Source of the DNA: Druceiella hillmani
Taxonomy: Eukaryota > Arthropoda > Insecta > Lepidoptera > Hepialidae
Assembly (NCBI GenBank): GCA_039881145.1
Contig: JAYKKI010000006.1
Coordinates: forward strand, 7,820,501 to 7,884,500
Length of the DNA: 64,000 nucleotides
Direction: 5' to 3'
This document shows, one piece after another, positions 26,619 to 41,009 of this stretch. The translations under genes and the position numbers were made by a program. The notes beneath the pieces were generated by a model. That model made no database searches and was not told where the DNA came from. It saw only the letters and a program-made list of their open reading frames with translations. Every line of letters begins with the position of its first letter. Position 1 is the stretch's first letter.

Positions 26619-28670
26619 TCAATTTAAACACAACTATAAACTTTTAGTGTGCTGCCTCAAAAGAAAAATGAAAACATGCTGAGATTACTTATGAGTCTGG
26701 ATGTCACAGCCACTTTCTCTGAAACTGAAATTCGTATCCCTCTCTTCATGGAACTGGATATATTTGGAACGTGTCTCTATAAAGGATTGATATTTTTGGT
26801 GATAATTTTTTAGTCTTAATATTCAGTATTTTTTTTCGGAAACATTTGAGTGGTGTTATTTAATTCCTCGACATTTTTTGCTTAGTTGGTTTACCGATGT
26901 CTGACACACGACACTAACGAATACCACATCACACTACCTTATGTATTTAAGGGTACATTAAATATAAATTTATTTGTGGTGCTACATTTTAAAATAACTT
27001 AATCTCGTCATGACCGCCGCTCTCTGGACTAATTACACCTTTACATCGCTCTGTCAAATATATTTGCTTATAAAGGCACAAGTAACTAGTTACCTGTTTG
27101 TATTCTAAATAGTTTCATAAATGTTCAGACTTATAGTCAATATTAACTTAATGTAAATATTGACAATTAGCCAGAGCATTTACATTTGTTACAAAGAATA
27201 TAAACTAATTAATCAGTACTTTTTTCTTCATTTTTGTATTTACATCTGCTTTGTTTGTTCCTTATCTGTCATTCAGTCTCTTTCCCGCAGAATATTCCTT
27301 TGTTAATGCGTTTATCATACAATAATGGAATTATAACTTTTGAAGCATTGGATATATATTCATGAATGAGGAAAATCTTTCAAAATACATAGTTTGTGCT
27401 AGTTTATAGATAAACCAATAACTTAAATGCTGAATTTAAAGGAAAAAGCAAATGTTTATGCTTAAGTGAATTAGCGATGCAACACTAATACCGTTTGTCC
27501 ATTAAATGTAATACAAATTCGGAAAAATATTCTAAAAATTAAACTCTTCCTATTCCCTGCTATTTTTCCAAATTACTTTTATATACGCGTATTAAAAAAA
27601 CATTGGAATATACAGCCATCAAATTTACAAAAGGAATCTGTTTTGGGATTTAGGTACTGTTTGTTTGTCAAAACACGAGCACCCAGTATTAAATAACTTA
27701 TAAACACAATAGATGACACTACGTGAAATAGGGCAGTATGTACGGCAGTAATTTTGTTTATTTTTACAAACAATAGTAAGTGATTGAGTCCAACTCGTAC
27801 TTCAACAGTCTAACGCTACAGGTAAATTATTTTCAACGTGTTTCATACGTACGTCTGGCACATTGTCAATACGCCACTAATAGCCACTTCATTAGCACAC
27901 GTGAATTAGCAATTTGTGCCCATGACGTTCTTATTTTAACTAATATAAATACTATACATATTGACATCGAGACACAGACCTCATAAGTCAGTGTCTTGTA
28001 CGATAACGGAGACCGTTTTTTTTTAGCGAAGGTCAAACGTCGCGTTCTTTTGAAATTTGTTTGGACAAATTGAATAAATTATCCGGTATGCCGAATAATA
28101 TTGTCAACTCGGTATCTCTTCGAATATTCACTTTTTGCCACTAAAATATTCTTACTTATCCATATTACTATTTTATCAGAATGTAAAGAAAATCTCAATC
28201 CCGCATTTCGTACACAAAAATGGAATAATTAAATTAAACCACACTAATTTTCAAAAATTACAATAATTTCAAAAAATGTAAGTCTAACATACGTGAAAAA
28301 CGGTCAAGAATAATCAGGACTTGCAATACAACGATTCCGTATTTCCGATTTAGGCACTCATAAATACTTAGACGTAGAGAGAATTTCTATCAAACTATTT
28401 ACAGAATATTATTGCTGTCATATATTTTACGTGCGTAATAATATGGTGTGTACTTTAAACTTTATATTATCTAGGATTTTGGCCAAAATTATTCTACAAT
28501 CCTTAAGTGGGCTTTAAAAACTCTATTTTTTATAATTTTAGGTTGAATAGTTTAAAAAATAGGTGGGCGGGGTTAAAATATTTTTAGCAAGTTTTCCAAT
28601 ATATCTCTGAAGTTACACTACCTAATGTCCTGAAAAAATATTATTGAGGTCCGTATTATTGTCACTTTCA

Positions 28671-28671
<1 letters not shown>
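25114..28671. other. Non-coding intergenic stretch
   Basis: No supported gene. Small frames at 25841-26113 and 26261-26443 show no motif or codon signal I trust. One (AT)n tract lies at 26589-26617. Confidence 0.45.
26589..26617. repeat. (AT)n microsatellite
   Basis: About 14 uninterrupted TA units. Confidence 0.93.
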
Positions 28672-28711
<40 letters not shown>

Positions 28712-28734
28712 TATATGTATATATATATATATAC

Positions 28735-28784
<50 letters not shown>
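28672..28784. repeat. (AT)n microsatellite
   Basis: About 110 bases of TA repeats with occasional C or G. Confidence 0.95.
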
Positions 28785-28786
<2 letters not shown>

Positions 28787-31439
28787 AACCTCACACTTTA
28801 TATGGAATCAAAACAATATTTATAGAGTCAACATTGTCCATCCACCCCTAAAATTTCCAAATGATAATTTTTTAATGTTTGCTATTGGGATATATGTGAA
28901 TTAATATGTTTTATTATTATATCAAATTTCAAGTTCCTACGCAACTGGTTTCTGAAAATGGCTGTGGCCGACAGATTGACACGTGACTGATCTTATAATG
29001 ATTCACTTATTCCTTCTAAAGAACGGAATGCTAAAAACCTATTGAATTCTAGTAGAACTCGCTCTGTAAGGATTCATTACACAAGGTTCGTGCATAAATA
29101 TTTAAGTATACATATAAAGTATTTCTATTAAACAATTTACAAATACTTTTCATTGTTTATCCTGTAAATACATTCCTGGTGCATGTGCTGCAGGCGTAAA
29201 ATTTTTGTTAATATCTCGTAAGCATTGTAATTTATGATCATAGATACAGTGTTTCAACAAATTTCTAGTAACATTATTGGTTTTTTAATTTTAAATTAAG
29301 TAGCTTTGAAGACAGAGAGAAAGGGTAGGAAAATTTTCTGCCGTAGTTTTCAATGATATCCAGAAAAATCGCACTAAAAATTCTTAACAAAAGTTTAATA
29401 TCTGTGCACTAGAAACTTACTCGGCTTGAGTTACAGTCTATTTATGCTCATATCTAAATTGAATTATTTTGACTCAGCACTAACAGAATATTGTCTTCTC
29501 TGGAGAAATTAACTTCTTTATATATTTGTTCAATTCTTGTGGTGTTTTTTATTCAATTTTCATTCCTCATGTCTTCAGGAAAATTTTAGTATTATTCTGT
29601 CTTCCAAAACTTTTCCAGCTGTATTTAAATAAAGAATAAAATATATGCAGTGGTGTTGAATATATAAATATGAAAATTGTTAAACCGAAAATTACCAATG
29701 TCTTCATGCTGATACTGGGAATAAAAATAGATTAGTACCCATAATACATGACATAATGTTACAGTATAATTGTACTTACGTCTCATTGTAATATTACTCG
29801 TCCATCACAACTACACTCGAGATAATTCCACCAGGCAAACAAATCAAATTTAAAGTACTTTCAGCCTGAATTTGATTTAGTATCGAAAATCATGGATAAG
29901 TTTCGAGCAATTGTTCCATGCATGCAGGCATTGATACCTTCCAAACAGTCGGGAAAGAGACGTAAATAGAAGTAGATCTAAGAATTCACTCTATTATTTA
30001 AATGGATACAAGTGTACCTATTGTACTGGAAATTGTTTGGAAAAAAATAAAATTTGTTACCTTGATAACTTTAAAATGTTCCCTGTTACACTTGTAGGAT
30101 CATTGTACATAGTGAAATAGAATTTACGTGCAAAACCTGAGCAAATTAAGGTATAATTATCAAATATCGAATAAATTTTACGAATTTATTATTATGTGTG
30201 CAGTACTCCGGGTTCTCCAAAATCTACAGATCTTATAGTCAAATTGTAACTAAACATGCATGGATGCACACGCGCCTAGAAGCAGGCTAAAGTACTGAAT
30301 CAAGTGACATTTTCTTTTCTCTTTTGGGAATAGTTTAAAGTGATACGCTATGGTTTTATTCCCATTAAATACGTGGACGGACCGCTTAGGGATTAAAATA
30401 TTACGGAAGTTTTTAAAATAATTATTAACACAATAAAAGCAAAGTTTTATATTCATAACTTAAAACAATTCTATATATATATTGTCTAAAATATCGTCAC
30501 AGATTTTAACGTAGAACTTTTTGAAGTGAACAATATTTCCACCCGTTATCTGCACATGAATCTAACTATTTAAGCAGCGTACACCAGAATAGCTCTACGA
30601 TCAATGTATTTTTTTCAATTTCATCGACATTTAGATATTTTCATAAAATGTTAATAAGGACATTTAATCCTTCCTCCTGAATCAATCTCTCCTTAAGTGG
30701 AAATCAGTCCTGAATCTATTCGCGTACTTGTAGGTAGACAGACGCAGCGGGGGTTTTCTTTTGTAACATTTTTTTATGAGGGTAGTTATATTAGGGACCA
30801 GGTAACGGAAGATGTGATATTTTTCATTCTATTGAAGGCTGTACATTTTGATAATGACTGCAAGTCCACCTGACTGAAAGGGACTGAAAGTCTATATTAT
30901 ATGGTTTTTGGATAGGGTATTCAAACTATTTTACCATGACTGAAGGCAAATTCAGTTAAATGATCAATCTTACTATTTGTACAGGTAATATAAATTTGTA
31001 TGCAGAAGGTGATTAAAAAGAGGCAGAAATACAATAACCCAAAATCATTTATAAAAAATTATGAGTCCAAATGAAAAAAAAGAACAAAATAATATATTAA
31101 TGAATATCCCTTGTCAACACCTGCGTATCTAAACCATGACGAGGATGATGGACAGAATGACAGACAGAAATCGTTGAGATTCAAATACCGTACTGTAACC
31201 GTAACTGCTGTACAAAGGCCGCTTACTGGACAATGACATAGTCGAAGATTAAAAAACATAAAAAGACACCAATTACTCTTGTGTATTTCTAAATAAGAAA
31301 ACTTAGTGACAAAACTTAAGTACATTCAAACGCACTCAATAGAATAACACAATGTAGCTACGGTGAGGAATTAATTATTTTCAAATTTCTTTACACTGAG
31401 CTAAACAGTGACGCGCTGTCTTAATTATTCATTTTCGTG
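28785..31439. other. Non-coding stretch with possible old repeat
   Basis: No gene seen. At about 28920-28985, TTCAAGTTCCTACGCAACT followed by GGCTGTGGCCGACAGATTGA resembles the tail of a common arthropod repeat with CAGACAGA runs. It is too diverged here to delimit. Confidence 0.4.
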
Positions 31440-31474
31440 TGTATATATATGTATGTATAAATAAATATATATAC

Positions 31475-31571
<97 letters not shown>

Positions 31572-31580
31572 TATATATAT
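31440..31580. repeat. (AT)n microsatellite
   Basis: TA repeats with GT and CAT interruptions; flanked by non-coding DNA. Confidence 0.95.
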
Positions 31581-32108
31581 GTGTACAATTTTTTTTTGTG
31601 AGGGGTAATTTTTAGTAAATTTTTACAAAATTGGAGCATGAAAAATCATCCCGCAATATTTATGCAGTTTGGTTCAAATTTATTAATTCGAATTATACCT
31701 AAACAATTTGTCAAGCTTTTTAGGTGTGATGGACTAACAAGGATTTAGACACTATGTGGATATTTCACGCGTGCAAAGCTACGTATAAAGACACGTGTTC
31801 GCTCAATTCAGTAACGATTCATTATCAAAATATAAAATGAAGCACTTTCCCATTTGTATTCTTCACGATGAATATATTAAAATAGTATTAATTTTTATGA
31901 GTTGAAGTTTACAAATAACGGTTTGTGGCAATCATAATATTAATTATTATATTTTGAATTTATATTCCTAATTGGAAAATAACTCATTAATTTTTTAATA
32001 GTATTTATTTCAATAAATTAGATATTTTAAGGACGATAGAAAAATTAAAACAGGTTATATAATTTACATTATTACATATTTAATCTCAACAATATACTTT
32101 TGGAATAT

Positions 32109-32130
32109 AATAAATATATATATATATATT

Positions 32131-32161
<31 letters not shown>

Positions 32162-32181
32162 GTATATATAAATATATTTAT

Positions 32182-32243
<62 letters not shown>
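32109..32243. repeat. (AT)n microsatellite
   Basis: About 135 bases of TA repeats with short AAA interruptions. Confidence 0.95.
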
Positions 32244-32246
<3 letters not shown>

Positions 32247-32699
32247 TTCTAGAGTTTGAATTATTACATATGAAGAAATCAATTTTTAGAAATATATTTA
32301 TTTGGAAATAAAATATTTATCTGGCAAGAGCGTTAATGTATGCTTGAATATCTCAAAATTCTAAATACGCCTGTGTCAAAACCGTTTCGAGAAATCAATA
32401 CAAATATTTGTTTTATTAAGGCTTTCTTCCACTCTTGTGATATTTTTGGTCATATCATCATTTCTAATTTTTTTAATTTCATTTGATGCCCAATTGATTA
32501 ATGAAGAAAACAATTGATTAAAAAAAAAACAAAAATTACAAATATTCGCTTAATACACCACACATACGTCAAAATCGACGCTATATCTTTGCTGTACATC
32601 GCCTGCGGAATATCACATGCGCATTACAATACAATCGTAAAAATCTCCGTTTTTTAAATTAAGTGCCAAATATACGAATGAAATATATGGATTCTACAA

Positions 32700-32870
32700 G
32701 TGTCTTAACCTCCCACTCAATTGACCCCAATTGGCGCCAGTAGTAAGACTGACGGCACGCCACTGTATCCGGACGCAACCTGTCAGCTAATAAATCACAG
32801 CAACGTGAGTAGAGACTAAATTGTACGTCCGTCAGTTGGTTGACGTCAGTCACGTCTGGTTAATGATGGG
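32700..32870. other. GC-richer patch with a CRE-like site
   Basis: This block is visibly less AT-rich than its flanks and contains the palindrome TGACGTCA near 32840. A 64-codon frame on the minus strand has no recognisable domain. It might be a regulatory patch or a transposon remnant; I cannot decide. Confidence 0.3.
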
Positions 32871-33260
32871 ATTAAAGTGTAATTATGCGGACATAACTAG
32901 CTTAGCAACAATAAAATCTTCTCAAAATATTTCATAGATGACAGTGTCGTTACTTAACACCGTTCAACTTATATATGAAAAGAGAATCTGATCAACTGGT
33001 TGTTAGTCTGCCTCCTCTAATAAAACTGTAACAAATTTTATGTCGTCACGGAATCGTTTGTTTTTTTGTGGCGATAGCATTTTTTTGTCGTAAACACGCT
33101 CCTAAACTCCGTGCGAAAAATAAGTGGCTTATTTGTTTGGCATATATTTATTGTATACATCTGTATATGTTTATCGTCTTCTAATTTGTTTAGCAGATTC
33201 TGGACCTTTTATTATAAAAATAATAACCTATTCTCAGCCATTAACTAGTATCGTAACATG

Positions 33261-33314
<54 letters not shown>
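33261..33314. repeat. (AT)n microsatellite
   Basis: About 27 TA units, one GT interruption. Confidence 0.95.
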
Positions 33315-33318
<4 letters not shown>

Positions 33319-36300
33319 TTATAATTATATTATGTTCGTTTAATAATTTAATGACGTATACAAGCAATTGGAAATATCATCATATTATATCATATATAAT
33401 ATTTTAAATAAGAGCAGTCGAAACAGTACGCATTCTTCATAAAAAAGAAACTTTAATTAGTGATGAGAAGTGTATCCACTTACAAAAATATTTCCTCAAC
33501 ACTATAAAACTTAGATACGTGACCTTAAAATTAATGCCGAGATTTTTACACACCACATACTGTCTTAACACAGTCATCGAATACGAAAATCCCAGACCAG
33601 GTTCAAAATACATACTAAAACAATTGAATTCATATTTTGACACAGGAAGCAAATTTTAAAATTCCTAATGAATATGGGCCACAGCGGAAGACACCATATA
33701 TGCCATAGCGGACCTAAAGTCACCTATAAATTTCTGTTAAATAAAATTATATATACAAATAAACAAATTTTTTTAGGCTTAGTTAGTTATTTTTTTTGCC
33801 TCCACACTTTATAGTACTAGGAAAAGTCATTGATTAATAAAAAGTTATTGAAAAATGTGTGAAGTGTTGTTCATAAAGTTTTGAATACTCGTTCTTCTTG
33901 GTCCCTTTATCTTGATTTTATACAAATATTGACATATTAAGTAGTGCATCTAACACTACAATATTTAGTCCTGGCAGCATTGTACGGCAAGGAAAACCAT
34001 AAAATTATATTTTGCCTATTCACTTCCTATATAAAAAGATTTAGTTTATTTTTTTATTAGACTTAAGAAACATTTCAAATTTAAATCAGGCTTCAGTTCA
34101 GTCTTGTAAAATTAGTAAAATCGTTTTAAAGGTAACCAAATACTGACTACATATTATTGCCAGAATATATACCTAGATAAGATTATAACTCTAGAATTCG
34201 AATAAAATATAAAAGTTTATAAAGTCTTTCTAAAAATAATTTCTAATTTACAATATTTTCTCAGGGCATAATAAGGTTCTGTTAACATCAATAATAAAAT
34301 TAATTTAATATCAATAAATTCTACGTCTCATTGATTTCAAATTTTAATTAAATTATTCAAAAACGATTTTAATTTCATCCCGATTGCAAAATATTCCTTG
34401 ACAGTACGCAGGAATTGTGAATACGTACTACAATGTCAACAAAAAAACTCGTCTCCTCATGTAATAGTATCAGTGGCTCGTATGGTAGTAGATAAACTAT
34501 TCCACATCTTACCAAATCATACAATTGCTTTTCTGTTACAGTATGGCAGCATGACAAAAGCTCTACCAGGTAAAGTAAACTTAACTTGGAAGTGCTTTTT
34601 AATTTTTCGGAATTCAATACTGGAGATCAATCTGAATGTGAGGTATTAGAAAGGCCCACACTTCTTCGGTGATTATTTGAAACAAATATCTTTTTTATAT
34701 AGATCGAATTATAGAAAAATATATATTCTACCATTGTCGGGTGCCTTTCTTGTTATTTCGTTCGATTTTTGTCAAATACGGAATTTATTTAGCACTAGCA
34801 TTATACGGTAACTTCATGAATTTTCCGTGTTTTTTTTTGGTGATCGGTGTAAACTTAGTTGCTGAGAAAAACCAAATGAGCGCTCTTTACATGTTTTACC
34901 AGAAATATTCAAGGAGTTTCTATTCGTCAACCTATGTTTTAACTTGGCAATGTTTTGTGCTCGATTTCTGGGGCCTAGTGCTTACGTTGAGAATTAATTT
35001 AATCCGTGATAGTAACAGAGATATATTTAATAAAATATAAATATATACAACATAACTTTGTTCCTTAATTATATTTAGTAGCCTTATTTAATTATTTTTA
35101 ACCTCTCACTTAAGACTAAATTTTGAAAACAATTTCCTTCTATATTTTCATACCCAAGGAATATTTTATTTTTATTTTATTTACAATTTATTTTCAAATC
35201 TAAAATCAAAATCCGAAATTGCGATTAATGAACAATTAACCTGATAGGCGGCCTGACTAAATGAAATTATATTTTAGTTCTTCAAGTGCTTACGTAGCGT
35301 CTTTGAAAATGAAGTTATTTGAATACAACTTCAGAGACGCACTTGCATATAATTATATATTTATAATACTTTCATTGGTGGATTTCAACTGAAATCTGAC
35401 ATAACGTTTGAAAAAATAAAGTAAGGACACTTAAAAAATTACCAATACCATTAGATTCACAAAATTTTCTTTTAAGTTTTAAAGGCACACATCTGAATAT
35501 TTATTTATTAAGATAAATGTGAAACATAATATCTACATGAAACTTAGTAAAAATAAACCTGATTGTTTTATAGGCAATATCGTATACTTTAGCTTTAATT
35601 TACAGTATAATATTTCCACATTACCTAGTCTCCCTTCCGATTAATTTTAATTATTTCTGTAAAAAAATAAGTTCAAACCGGAAGAATTACCTCAAAACAC
35701 AATTATTCTAAATAAAATTGTTCCACATAAATTGGAACATTACACTTGATGAACTTCATTGGAACGCGACATATAATTTTATATATAATTTGACATGAAT
35801 CTATTTTGGTGGAAATATTATAATTTTTAATTAAGCCAACTCAATATAACTTTTATTTCTTAATTTAGTATAGTAATATATTTTAAATTCCACTTTGCCT
35901 ACTGATCTAATCAGTTTTCACAAGATTTGTTTCCAATTAAAACCTGTTTTCGACTAAAGAAAATGAAGCTATCGGTGGAATACTTCTATAGCTAGAGTCT
36001 GTACCGATGCAAGGTGTGCTGGTAACAATTGTGAGGTTTAATTTTTTCTACTAAAGTTGTAAAATTTAAATTTAGTCTACTTTACTTATGTTATCATGCA
36101 TATGTGTATTACGTTAAGGAAATTGCGAAACCTAAACCAGTTTTCATTATTTCGATGGTGCGGATGAAGAAATAGCTACACCGCACCAGTTAAGAGTAAA
36201 GGCGAATACTAAATCTTCTTCAAAACTTCGGAAATTGCATGTTGAAACCATTCGTTGTATAAAAAACATTAAATTAATTATTTAAAAAAAATTAATATTC

Positions 36301-37940
36301 CTAAATAGTATATTAAAATTAAATCTTAAATATGATAAACAATTTTTAAGTGATTAAATTGTAAAAAGGAAATTATAAAAAAATAAAACCAAACACGCAA
36401 ATTTAAAATAAAGCAAAATGATTTTCAACCTCTGAGAAATTAGAGAACCCTTCTACATACTTACTAGATAATGATATGTGGTCTGACAATTTTCCGGCAG
36501 GTAATAATAAAATAGTAGATGTGGAAAATATAATTAATTCTTTAACACTTTTTACCCGGACACTAAATAATTTCCATCGTGTTTTATGTATCTATTGACG
36601 CATTTGTCATGCACTAACGACCTTGTCGTCGTTAGTGCTTATCATGCACTAACGATCTTGAAATATTGTTTGGGAATGTTGGATATAAATACGTTATTAT
36701 ATCAATATTAAGGCAGTCGGTGTCCCGGATACGTAGATATAACAAAGAAATTAAAGGAAATAAAGACATTGCGTATCATTTAACCTTTTGTTTAGCGGTG
36801 TGAAGGTCAGCAAGCCTTTTGTCGTTCACAACTTAGCGTGTGTGTCTGTAACAGTAAAACTATGAAGATTTAGTAAGATTTCACATGATTTAATCTTGAT
36901 AATTTATCAGTTAGAATGAGTAAAATACGTTTAAAATAAAAAAATGACAAAAATTATTACGTCCTCGGACATTATTTTTTGAAAATTTCGGTAAATTAAT
37001 TTTGGCAGCGTTTTATTTTATTTAAAAATTTGAGTGTAAAAACCAGAAATGCAATTTATGAATAGACACTACAGGAAATACGTCGGAAAACTGACACACT
37101 CAAGTATGATAAGTTTGTGAATGTAAATTCGCTCGAAATCTTAAGAATATCGTTATTATTATTATTATTTAGGCACTTATTTAAATTAATTTGAAAAATA
37201 AATTTCACATTAAGTTCATAATAAACAATCACTTTTAGCATTTTTACCATATTTTAACATCTTTTTACTTTCAATTTTCATTGGTTTGTGTATATATAAA
37301 CCTCATTTCAACTATTGGATAAAGTTGAAATACAAATTGGATACATTTGTCATTCAGTACATTCACAACAACATGGTAGGTGTTTATAGGACATGACTAA
37401 TATAATATTTATATATGTACGCTAATCTATGGAACTTCACATCCGATTTAAAAACGTAATTCTTTTTATGTTAGAAAACCCATGCTTTGAGGAAGATTAC
37501 ATTATTTCGTTACGATTCATAAAAGCAATGAAAAATGTGACGGAAGTCAGGGAACAATAGTTAAATTGTGGAAAATAGGTAGACACCGGCTTATTTATTG
37601 ATTGAACATGCATAACATTTCCCCCGACCCCGACGATCGATGTCGTTTGGTGAAGAATTGAAAGGCTTTTTTGAACAAATTTCGAATTATATTTCACAAA
37701 TGTTCTACACTACCTATATTACTATATAGCACGGAAAATCTTATTTGTTTGTATTAGTTTTCACAGCTTATTTTTGAATAATTTAAATCAACATGTTTAC
37801 TATTTGATGACGGAGTTAGTGTGAAAAGTATTTAACACACTGCGACGCTATTTGATTTATCTGATACTTATCAAACTTTCCAGTGTAGAAAATCTACTTA
37901 GGACATTGATGAGGACACAAAATAGTTTTAATTACGTTGG
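33315..37940. other. Non-coding stretch with two unassigned frames
   Basis: Plus-strand frames at 34398-34649 (83 codons) and 34741-35040 (99 codons, hydrophobic) lie close together, and CTCTACCAG|GTAAAG near 34570 could be a donor. Neither peptide resembles a family I know and no joined product is convincing, so they are not called as genes. A three-part repeat lies at 36611-36655. Confidence 0.4.
36611..36655. repeat. GCACTAACGA triple repeat with hairpin
   Basis: GCACTAACGAC at 36611-36621 is followed by its perfect inverted copy GTCGTTAGTGC at 36628-36638 (loop of six), then a third direct copy at 36646-36655. Background DNA is AT-rich, so the match stands out. Confidence 0.8.
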
Positions 37941-37944
37941 TATG

Positions 37945-37998
<54 letters not shown>

Positions 37999-38022
37999 TG
38001 TATATATCTGTATATGTATATG

Positions 38023-38104
<82 letters not shown>
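37941..38104. repeat. (AT)n microsatellite
   Basis: About 160 bases of TA repeats with GT interruptions. The open frames across it (runs of Tyr-Ile) are repeat translations. Confidence 0.95.
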
Positions 38105-38107
<3 letters not shown>

Positions 38108-38660
38108 GATATTTTGAAACATATATTCTTTTTAAATATGTGAATGGATTTATAATAATTCAATTCCATTTTTAATATTTTTAAATAATATTGTATAAAA
38201 CTCCAACCATATGAATTAAATATGTTTAATTTCGCGACATAATAATAATAAATAAATAAAGTCCCCACTGGGGGAAATTTTATCCGACAAAAAAATGATA
38301 CGTAAAAATAAACAAACATTATTATTACTTTGTCCAATTCGGATTAATTACTTCGATTGTAAGTAATGTTTTATTTCGAAGTTGGGAATACTGCCTAAAG
38401 CAAACTAGTTTGGATACGGATACTAAAGCATATCTCGCTCCACATCATTCAGGATTCATAGACAAGGGTCCCACACATAACGATTATCCAAACGATGAAT
38501 GATAATACAAAAAAAATGACTGCACAATAAAATTGACGGAATATACAAAAGCAATAAATAGGGACTAAAAACTATACGAGGACATGGACAAATTCATCAA
38601 ACATTTTATTTAAACTTACAATTATCACAAACGTAACGTACATGATGGAAAAAGCAATAT

Positions 38661-39092
38661 AACAAAAATATTATTAATGCTTACCATAGAATCACAAAAC
38701 TATAAAGAAATAAAACAAACGAAAAAACTTTTATATCAAGAACTCATAAAAAATTTCGCCTGATTTATCTAACGTCACTAGACAAAGAATAGCGGATCAA
38801 GGACGACTAATCATTAATAACAAATACATCAGTGAACGTAGACTAAATGTTATAAAAGAAGAAATTGAACATGAATTAAATATTCATATATACAAAATTA
38901 ACATTTGTGGCCCAGCCGTAAAAACAAAGGACGACAGTATGTTTCTAGATAGTATTGTATTCGATTACTTACCAGATACTAACCTAGCATTACAAGCTAC
39001 TATATATTTTGAAAACAAACCCTTCACAGAATTCGTTCGGCGAAGTAGCAAAATCAGTGATTTAGAAGTATCATCTTTTGAAATCTTTTAAT
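38661..39092 (+). pseudogene. R4-like N-terminal region
   Basis: Reading NITKILLMLTIESQNYKEIK leads to a frame break near 38760, after which about 110 codons stay open (from PDLSNVTRQRIADQGRLI to EVSSFEIF) before a stop. The open run is long for such AT-rich DNA, so decay is only moderately old. Confidence 0.65.
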
Positions 39093-39959
39093 ACTTCAAC
39101 AATATCCTACTGCAAAGCAAACATATGTACCAAAACGAAACAGGCTTCGAAAATTAGCATGCATATAGAAATATATTAATGAAAATATTTTACCTAAGCA
39201 TAAAAACGACATTGATTTCTTGATGTTTTGTATTGCCATTGACTACGCAGCATGGGCCGCAGTTAAAATTGAACTATCCATGCTTCCTGAGAATCATACC
39301 GCCAAAATCAAATTCGTCAATAATCCTGGATGGTAAATCATAGAAAATAAATAGATTGGTGACTTAAAAATGAAAGTAGGTAGATTAACATAGTACAAAA
39401 AGACATCACTATAGAAAATTATATAAATAGGTTGAAGAAGCAAGAAAACAATACAAAATTTACTTTAGACATGAATATCCAAATAGAAAACTCTCACATT
39501 TTACTGGTAGTTTAAAAAAAGGTAAGGTTGTTAGTAGTATAACAATAACGCCCGCCGTAAACTTCGAAAATAATCTTTTTAAAGCATGAGAAACAATTTT
39601 ATCGAATACTTAAACATCTGAACACCAAAAATTAAAAAAATTCACACGACCTTCAAATTTTATATTCCGGTCAGAAAAATGGCACAATATGAGTGCTATA
39701 TGGATACAAACTATAATATTAAATAATACGAATGAACGGGAAATGGAATATAATATTACACCCATCGATACATTTGAAAATTACATAACTGGAAAGCTCT
39801 TGAAAGTGACCACGTCCATAATTCTTGGTATAAAATTTCTACATTCACCCATTTATACACAATCACGTAAACAAATTTATTTAATACCCAGCCAAAATAC
39901 CACAATTTAATAAAAATACATGCTACAGTTATCTTATCCTTGAGCAATTTAAACTTAAT

Positions 39960-40230
39960 AATGCCAGAGAAACTGGCTTAATCCAGATACGAGGTACATT
40001 CCAAGGAAACGCGTTATGTCCTATTGATGTTATTTAGCACTAAATTGCTTCTTTAACCTACTGATTTTTACCGAAACCAGGTATCAATTGAACAACTTAG
40101 ATAGTAGCAATATTAAAAGGCAAGTAAACTTGTGATTCATTTACTGTATGTTACCGATATTAAATTAGGTGTTTATAATGGAAGTGATTTAAACACGTTA
40201 GTAAACATAAACGAAATATTTTCCAATGAC
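39960..40230 (+). pseudogene. R4-like reverse transcriptase palm remnant
   Basis: The palm is split by stops and a frameshift. The catalytic box is YVTD at 40147-40158 where YMDD is expected, so the first aspartate is lost. The following LNTLVNINEIFSND matches the segment after the YxDD box in this clade. Confidence 0.75.
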
Positions 40231-40412
40231 AGAGCTGTAAACTAGGATAGGAAATAAATTCATGTAAACGATCCAGTGTCACTCTTATCAATTAAAAGGT
40301 AATTCATAATGACACCTCTAGATGAATATAGAACATAAAAATATCTAGTATAGTAAATTATTTTTTTAAATATTACGTTACAGCGAGAACACAATAAAAG
40401 CAATAAATACAC

Positions 40413-40853
40413 ATGCGACAGAGCTTACCCTATACAATAGGATGTCTTAACTGGACTAAAGCAAAAGTTAAATCAATACAACATACAATAAATACAACGC
40501 TTAATAAAAACCTAAAACATCAATCTAACTTTTATGTACAGCAATTAACCTTACGAAGAAACGTAGGTGAAAGAGGCATATTATATATTATCAACGTATA
40601 GAATAAAAAAATATTCTGCACTAAGAACACAAATACTTCCAATTTACATGCATTGATTGATTTACATGAATTAAACATTTTAACTATTTTAAATTTAAAA
40701 TGCAGAAACACTCAATATAATGAATTGGAGATAGCCGATAGACAACAGTTACGGAAAAGGCCAGAAAATTTTCTACGGACGGCATCGCAGATTTATGTTA
40801 AGCAAACACTGACAAATTTGCATCGAACTGTCTCGAGGCAAGCTCTTCTCTGA
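40413..40853 (+). pseudogene. R4-like thumb / connector remnant
   Basis: Two open pieces (40413-40601 and 40653-40853) are separated by a stop. They hold LPYTIGCLNWTKAKVKSIQ, LTLRRNVGERGIL and ADRQQLRKRPENFLRT, matching the region between RT and endonuclease in R4-type proteins. Confidence 0.7.
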
Positions 40854-41009
40854 GACGGAAACATTTATGTTGGCAATTCAAGATCAAGCTCAATCAAAGA
40901 TCAAGCGATACAGGCACGGAATTATCAGAAATATATTATTAAACTTCCAAGTACTATAAACGATACTGCTTACGGTCCAGCAGCTCACTAGAATCTATTC
41001 AGTATATAA

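Noticed and set aside
31059..31325. 88-codon minus-strand frame with several cysteines
   Set aside because: No recognisable domain and no supporting exon; it fits chance length in this DNA.
37852..38337. Open frames made of Tyr-Ile repeats (also at 22498-22887)
   Set aside because: They are translations of (AT)n microsatellite.
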